12,081 nucleotides of DNA from Chitinivibrionia bacterium (GTDB lineage Bacteria; Krumholzibacteriota; Krumholzibacteriia; WVZY01), in NCBI GenBank assembly GCA_016208665.1, contig JACQXT010000201.1, positions 1 through 12,081 of the forward strand, written 5' to 3'. Positions 8,801 through 12,081 of this stretch are shown one piece after another; position 1 is the first letter of the stretch, and the number at the start of each line of letters is the position of its first letter. The notes under the pieces were generated by a model, which was given only the letters and a program-made list of their open reading frames with translations, was not told where the DNA came from and did not search any database. Both the position numbers and the translations under genes were made by a program.

Positions 8801-9755
8801 GCAGTTCCACGACGCCGCCGGCGAGGCTCCCGGAGAACGAGAATCCGCTGAGAACCAGTCCTCCGGCCTTCCCCGTAACGCTGCCCCTGACGTGAAGCGT
8901 GTCGGCGTCCCCGCTCAGGGTGAGATTGCCGCCTATTTCGCCCGAGGCGCCGGGGAACAGCCCCAGCGACGCGATCTCCCCGAGATCGAGCGGGTTGAAT
9001 ACAAACTGGAGATGCCGCACCGCCCGGTTCCGATAGGTGCCGCCCGCCATGATGTATGATCGATCGAGCCGTGCAATCATATCGGTGAGAACCACCGAGC
9101 TGTCCGTGACGTCGCACGAAAGCCGCAGGGATTGCAGGCGCGTCTCCGTTTGCTGAATGCGCGCTCTCCCGCTTTCTATCTCGAAGCGGCCGGCGCCTCC
9201 GCTCAGGCGGAACGTTCCGCTCATCTTGATATCGTCGATCTCGACCGTCCTGGCGCTGTCGCGGTATTCAAAAGACACATCGTCGAGGATGTAGTTCTTG
9301 ATCTCGATGTTGGGAGCCTGGCCCGGCGGAGCTTCCGGGCGGCTGTGAAGCAGGGCCGGCAACACGAGGGCGCCGCTGCCGTTTCTGCGCAGGCGCACGC
9401 GAACATCGTTCATGGAGAGGCGCTGTATGTTCAGGTCGAGCCTGATCATATCAAGAATGCTGTAATCAACCGCTATCTCCCCTATGTCGAGCAGATCGAA
9501 TTCGGCCTCGTCATCGCGATAGGAGACGACAACGTCCTTCAGAACGGCCGTGCGCAGAAGATCTCCCTTCATGCCGCCGCAGGAGAATGTGAAATTCGTG
9601 CCCTGCAGGTAATGCTCGTTGACGTATGCGCTGAGCTTGTCGGGAATGACGCTGCTTCTCTTAATGACGAGCAGACCGCCCCCGATACCCAGCGCGGCCG
9701 CCGCCAGCAAGAGGAGGCCGACATGCAATCCAATTCGTTTCTTTCGTTCGCTCAT
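5832..9755 (-). CDS. tamB: TamB-like translocation and assembly module protein (DUF490)
   Basis: The 1307-residue protein fits the family (E. coli TamB has 1259). A short basic N-terminus (SERKKR) and one membrane anchor at about 9-31 place it in the inner membrane, with the rest in the periplasm. The middle is a long run of AsmA-like alternating beta strands with no catalytic motif, as expected for a hydrophobic-groove beta-taco protein. The C-terminal 300 residues carry the TamB signature: a G-E-L-N-I-L-R-G-S-Y strand, then GGTFNF, LSSDSPQYSE, and near the end VGKYLSEDLYLKYRQGL, close to the family's usual ending. TamB works with TamA in outer-membrane protein assembly, and family members also move phospholipid to the outer membrane. 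The start is 12 bases after the tamA stop; its AGGCGG Shine-Dalgarno overlaps that stop codon, so translation is probably coupled. Base use looks like its neighbours. Confidence 0.9.
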   Translation of the reverse strand: MSERKKRIGLHVGLLLLAAAALGIGGGLLVIKRSSVIPDKLSAYVNEHYLQGTNFTFSCGGMKGDLLRTAVLKDVVVSYRDDEAEFDLLDIGEIAVDYSILDMIRLDLNIQRLSMNDVRVRLRRNGSGALVLPALLHSRPEAPPGQAPNIEIKNYILDDVSFEYRDSARTVEIDDIKMSGTFRLSGGAGRFEIESGRARIQQTETRLQSLRLSCDVTDSSVVLTDMIARLDRSYIMAGGTYRNRAVRHLQFVFNPLDLGEIASLGLFPGASGEIGGNLTLSGDADTLHVRGSVTGKAGGLVLSGFSFSGSLAGGVVELPEVEGTVFGSYVKGMLTYAGGDAGGYAFEGACRGLDISEGFIPASGVPRTDLHGAVRMAYRRPDDLYTFGAVLDSSSIEGFRSQRAAIEGRYTPAAGLSIDAVSFENPGFTLSGSGTIDAKTVADLIFSLEGDDFGYLWDYLKLPRVKSSMHITGRAVGLLDGLRINLNGTIENTEFLFARIDSGVVHADIEDAASSSAVATVDLQGPRIELQGRAFSFPHILLEASGATTHVKDFSFSKGDTLCTGDFVVTARGADQDILFRHLLIKLPSETWSIQTPVKLTVRDSTIAFDEAVLASREGEIRFHGRYEGARRSFDVHAEGREVEASLIQRSLGIPWTLKGKSRFKADWNGTVDEPAIRVDFTLGAGAVKEIPVSGVHFVCEYDREGYRLEHLVVRSNGDSLSGSGAWRLPLSPVRLVQAPDRVERMMHAPWSFVLEASGFPLENVYGALNKKPPLSGLYSGRLAISGSPENARFAARGTLRSTAENKVHFPDISLDAAYEDSLMDINSIAFDDGKFKGSVEGRLPVSFALASGLRMRKHAPFELSVAVSSNDISALATYLEAVELAGGKFGASVNIRGTIDEPRFSGSIDFQDCTLRLARMEETYTKVHAHITLLDNLAQLTYLNGRVGENGSLSGTGSAELDAFKPKRYRIDVTLRDAVCASIHDFISLQDGAVSVVSRGEGGNPLAPVVTGRLQVKQATITKSLAGDGGSEQSLFMPSENPGWYCDLDIEAPKKIFVKNPGLHMELGGNVILKRDQSGLYLRGELNILRGSYALYNNKFTITGGTFNFSTATALRPEINVDAYSLYRMGDEEHRIFLNLSWPKDKQEPQVTLSSDSPQYSETDIWKMMGGTYIASGGTSAESERWDAAGTAQNLASNYLEGVLNAQMNDLTIDVESRTVNGLDNARRPEREMTIAVGKYLSEDLYLKYRQGLSIATEREIDIEYRIGTMVILRSEIIRHSGMQLLGKSAQATDEINFDIKLRFEY

Positions 9756-9763
9756 GACAACGG

Positions 9764-9769
9764 CCGCCT
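9764..9769 (-). promoter_or_regulatory. tamB Shine-Dalgarno AGGCGG overlapping the tamA stop
   Basis: AGGCGG begins inside the TAG stop of the upstream gene and ends eight bases before the tamB ATG. The arrangement is typical of translational coupling in an operon. Confidence 0.5.
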
Positions 9770-11876
9770 AGAAGATCTGTCCGAGACTGATATGAAACCG
9801 CCCGCCGGAATCGACGGCGGGATCGCGCTTGAAGGGCACTCCGTAGTCCAGACGGATCGGACCCACAGGCGTATTATATCGCAGCCCGCATCCGACGCTG
9901 TACCGGTAATCCATCGCGGTAATGTCCGCTTCTTCGACAAACGGGCGGAAATGCGTGAATTTCACTTCCCTCACGCTGGCCCATACGTTGCCGCCGTCGA
10001 GGAACGCAGCCGCGGAGATCCGGATCCTGGACAGCAGCGGAACGCCGAACCTGATCTCGGCGTTCGTGAGCAGCAGGACGCGTCCTCCGACCACGCCTTC
10101 CGCCGTCTGCGCCTGGTACGGATCGGACACGATTCCCCTCGGCCCCAGGCTGTTTTCCCTATAGCCACGGACGGAGTTGCCTCCTCCCGCGAAAAACCTG
10201 TTTTCGATCGGCACGCCCCTGTCGGCGGAGGAACCGAAGGCGTCCACGTATCCTATTCTGGTGCGGAGCGCAATGATGGTGCTCCGGCCCCGCTTGAAAT
10301 ACTTCTGGATCGAGGCGAGTATCGAATAGAAATCGTTGTCGCCTCCGAAGATTCCCCCGGCAAGATCGAGCCGCAATGAGCGATAGCCGCCGCTTCCGGG
10401 ATTCAGGATGAAATCCCTCCGATCCCTGCTGATGCTGGCCGAGAGTATCCGCGACGTAGACAGCTCCTCGGGAACCTCGGGAATCTCTCTCCTGATGCGT
10501 TCGTGGGAGAGACTCAGCAGCAAGTCGGTGTATTGGCTCAAGCGGCGGTTGCCGATCACGGAGGCGCCGATGGTCTTGATCGTTATCGGCTCGACGGTGG
10601 CGTCTTCTTCGAAGAATCCGTTGACCGCCGTCAGGAACTTCGTGCCGAACAGATGCCGCTGGTGAAACTCGCCGTCGTATCGGACATAGGTGCGGCTGAG
10701 GTGCATATGATCGAAATCCACCTCGTTGTTCTCGAAGAGATCGAACGAATACTGGGCTTTCAGCTTCAGTTTCCTGCCCGTTCCGAATAGATTCCGGTCG
10801 CCCCATTCGGCGATTGCGCGGCTGCCGAGGACGTTTCCCACTCCGAGGCCGACCTCCACGTAGGTGGCTTTCCGTTCGCGGACGCGCACTGAAATGTTCA
10901 CGCTCTTCTTTTCAATATCGATATGGTCCGGCATCAATTCCACTTCGGTGAAAAGGCCGGTATCGAACAGATTCCGGCGCGATTCATAGAGCTTGTCGAG
11001 GTTGAACACTTCGCCCTGTTTGAACGTGAGCTCCTTCTCGAGAATGGAGCCTTTCGTCATCTCGTTCCCCCGCACGGAAATCGCGTCGATGCGCATCTTC
11101 GGCCCCGGATCGACCGAGTAGAAAATGGTCACGCTGTGGTCGGCATATGACACCGAGTCTTCCACCGAGGCGGCGGGGTACCCCACTTTTGCATACTCGT
11201 TCTTTACGGTGTAGACGTCGGTTTCGAGCATCGCAGGATTGAACGGATCGCCGGTTTTCAATATCAGCTTCTTCCTGAGCTTCTCGAACGCCACGATCGA
11301 CGACTGCTGAAACACGATCCCCCCAACCGTCGTCGCCAATCCTTCGTCGACTTCAATGATGCAATCGACGAACCGGCGGTCCTCCGAGTAATTGAGGGCC
11401 TTCAGAACGACCTTCGCCTCGAAGAATCCCTGCGAATGGTAGAACGCTTCCAGGAACGCGACATCCCGCTGAATGTAACTCGTCCGGAGGCGCGGTTTCG
11501 TGAAGACGGCGAAGAACGAGGGCTCTTTGGTGTACATTTTCTGTTTGAGTTCTTTTTCGCTGAAATGAGCGCACCCGATGACGGCGATCGAATTCACGAA
11601 CGGGCGTTTCGCTTCCTTCTCGAGATCGACATCCCCGGCGGCCGCGCCCGCAACAGGAGAAAGCACAAGCGCCAGGCACAGGGTCCCGGCAAGGATCCGC
11701 GCGGCGGCGCGCTTGACAGCGGAAGGCGGTTTGGGATAGGGTAGGAACCGCCCGTGCGAAGCGCACGGCCGAAATCGCCTGTCGCCCCCGAACATGGATC
11801 TCGTTATGTCGTTCGCATCACGCATTTCTCTGAAACCGCTAATGCTGATCCGCCGCTCCGCGCGGGGCATCCGCAT
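9768..11876 (-). CDS. tamA-like: TamA/BamA-type Omp85 outer-membrane assembly protein
   Basis: Counted from the ATG at 11876 the product has 702 residues. After a hydrophobic signal segment (about 61-81, ending SPVAGAAAG) come three POTRA-like domains at about 93-178, 183-258 and 260-335; the third has the classic IDAISVRGNEMTKGSILEKE start and SRRNLFDTGLFTEVE. The D15 barrel covers about 338-702, with VRGY at 569-572, an FLDGGNVW strand near the end and a terminal Phe. Three POTRAs and a directly following tamB argue for TamA; BamA usually has five, but some lineages use shorter ones. The start is uncertain. The frame is open to 11927. A candidate promoter at 11899..11927 excludes that first ATG, and AGGAG lies nine bases before 11876 and three before 11882. 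However, this leaves about 60 residues ahead of the signal core; ATG 11795 shortens that to 33 but has no Shine-Dalgarno. No ATG, GTG or TTG lies closer to the signal peptide. Confidence 0.87.
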   Translation of the reverse strand: MRMPRAERRISISGFREMRDANDITRSMFGGDRRFRPCASHGRFLPYPKPPSAVKRAAARILAGTLCLALVLSPVAGAAAGDVDLEKEAKRPFVNSIAVIGCAHFSEKELKQKMYTKEPSFFAVFTKPRLRTSYIQRDVAFLEAFYHSQGFFEAKVVLKALNYSEDRRFVDCIIEVDEGLATTVGGIVFQQSSIVAFEKLRKKLILKTGDPFNPAMLETDVYTVKNEYAKVGYPAASVEDSVSYADHSVTIFYSVDPGPKMRIDAISVRGNEMTKGSILEKELTFKQGEVFNLDKLYESRRNLFDTGLFTEVELMPDHIDIEKKSVNISVRVRERKATYVEVGLGVGNVLGSRAIAEWGDRNLFGTGRKLKLKAQYSFDLFENNEVDFDHMHLSRTYVRYDGEFHQRHLFGTKFLTAVNGFFEEDATVEPITIKTIGASVIGNRRLSQYTDLLLSLSHERIRREIPEVPEELSTSRILSASISRDRRDFILNPGSGGYRSLRLDLAGGIFGGDNDFYSILASIQKYFKRGRSTIIALRTRIGYVDAFGSSADRGVPIENRFFAGGGNSVRGYRENSLGPRGIVSDPYQAQTAEGVVGGRVLLLTNAEIRFGVPLLSRIRISAAAFLDGGNVWASVREVKFTHFRPFVEEADITAMDYRYSVGCGLRYNTPVGPIRLDYGVPFKRDPAVDSGGRFHISLGQIF
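11713..11742 (+). promoter_or_regulatory. Candidate sigma-70 promoter for the lipoprotein gene
   Basis: TTGACA (11713..11718), a perfect -35, is followed after 18 bases by TAGGGT (11737..11742), which keeps the key TA...T positions of the -10. Transcription would begin near 11749, about 90 bases before the lipoprotein start. It lies inside the start of the tamA coding region on the other strand. Confidence 0.35.
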
Positions 11877-12081
11877 CGCCATGCTCTCCTGCTTCGTTCT
11901 TATACACCGTATCGCCGGCTGCGGCAAACGCGGAAAACCGGCGGAACAACCGCTGACGCAAGACGAGCACTACCTCGTCGATACGTATGTTAACGTCATT
12001 CGCGCCAAAGACCTGCACGGCCGCAATCCCTCGATAGCCGACAGCCTTTTTTCCGCCATTGATAGTACGACAGACACTCTT
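11842..12081 (+). CDS. Small predicted lipoprotein (partial, runs off the right edge)
   Basis: The frame is open from 11842 to the window end (80 codons). A basic n-region (MLIRRSARGIRI), a hydrophobic stretch (MLSCFVLI) and the lipobox IAGC with the lipidated Cys at residue 27 mark a type II signal peptide. The mature part continues with charged residues and QDEHYLVDTYVNVIRAKDL, then IADSLFSAIDS, probably helical. I do not recognise the family. Short lipoproteins with a similar look occur in FCB-group bacteria, but that is recollection, not a match. The start is uncertain: in-frame ATGs also occur at 11794, 11806 and 11881, and none has a good Shine-Dalgarno. ATG 11842 gives the best signal-peptide charge pattern. 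The gene is divergent from tamA, so a link to envelope biogenesis is plausible but unproven. Confidence 0.65.
   Translation, partial: MLIRRSARGIRIAMLSCFVLIHRIAGCGKRGKPAEQPLTQDEHYLVDTYVNVIRAKDLHGRNPSIADSLFSAIDSTTDTL
11886..11890 (-). promoter_or_regulatory. AGGAG ribosome binding site candidate for tamA
   Basis: AGGAG lies three bases before the ATG at 11882 and nine before the in-frame ATG at 11876; the second spacing is the normal one. It is the only good Shine-Dalgarno ahead of any in-frame start of this gene. Confidence 0.4.
11899..11927 (-). promoter_or_regulatory. Candidate sigma-70 promoter for the tamA-tamB unit
   Basis: Read on the minus strand, TTGCCG (11922..11927) is followed after exactly 17 bases by TATAAG (11899..11904), matching the consensus at 4 of 6 and 5 of 6 positions. 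Transcription would begin near 11892, just before the AGGAG. The resulting leader is very short (about 10 to 16 bases) if 11882 or 11876 is the start. The site lies inside the lipoprotein gene's signal-peptide codons. Confidence 0.45.

Noticed and set aside
9132..10379. Plus-strand open frame of 415 codons spanning the tamA-tamB junction
   Set aside because: It is antisense to two clearly recognised genes, and its product is rich in Arg, Ala and Asp with no family resemblance.
1..12081. CRISPR array, insertion sequence, tRNA or defence system
   Set aside because: I saw no regularly spaced repeats, transposase, cloverleaf or terminal inverted repeats. All large genes are envelope or repair functions.

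Overview
The window is a compact, gene-dense stretch of a Gram-negative (diderm) genome of moderately high GC, judged by eye. Two Omp85-type outer-membrane barrels, a TamB homologue and a lipoprotein show an outer membrane. Clear Shine-Dalgarno sequences precede several genes. The fusion of a metallopeptidase, a TolB-like propeller and an Omp85 barrel is, from memory, mostly seen in poorly cultivated diderm lineages around the FCB group and Gemmatimonadota. That taxonomic guess is inference only. I see no mobile element, CRISPR array, tRNA or rRNA.

Layout. Almost everything is on the minus strand, so it reads from right to left. An Omp85 protein with three POTRA-like domains (TamA type, 9768..11876) is followed after 12 bases by tamB (5832..9755). 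After 57 bases comes a 1056-residue fusion (2604..5774): signal peptide, HExxH metallopeptidase, TolB-like propeller, low-complexity linker, Omp85 barrel. After 71 bases comes a UvrD/PcrA DNA helicase gene (333..2532) broken by a single frameshift near 1548. A gap of 296 bases with several small inverted repeats follows, then the first 12 codons of another minus-strand gene with a strong Shine-Dalgarno (1..36). At the right edge a divergent plus-strand gene encodes the start of a small lipoprotein (11842..12081, cut by the window end).

How the genes work together. TamA and TamB form the known translocation and assembly module that bridges the two membranes; TamB-family proteins also act in lipid transport to the outer membrane. 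The fusion protein directly downstream carries a second, POTRA-less Omp85 barrel whose periplasmic part is replaced by a probable protease plus propeller. The three genes look like one envelope-biogenesis unit. The helicase is a housekeeping repair gene that may simply be co-transcribed.

The most interesting items are the peptidase-propeller-Omp85 fusion next to tamAB, the clean frameshift in the helicase gene, and the head-to-head 5' ends of tamA and the lipoprotein gene, where each candidate promoter lies inside the other gene's signal-peptide coding region.
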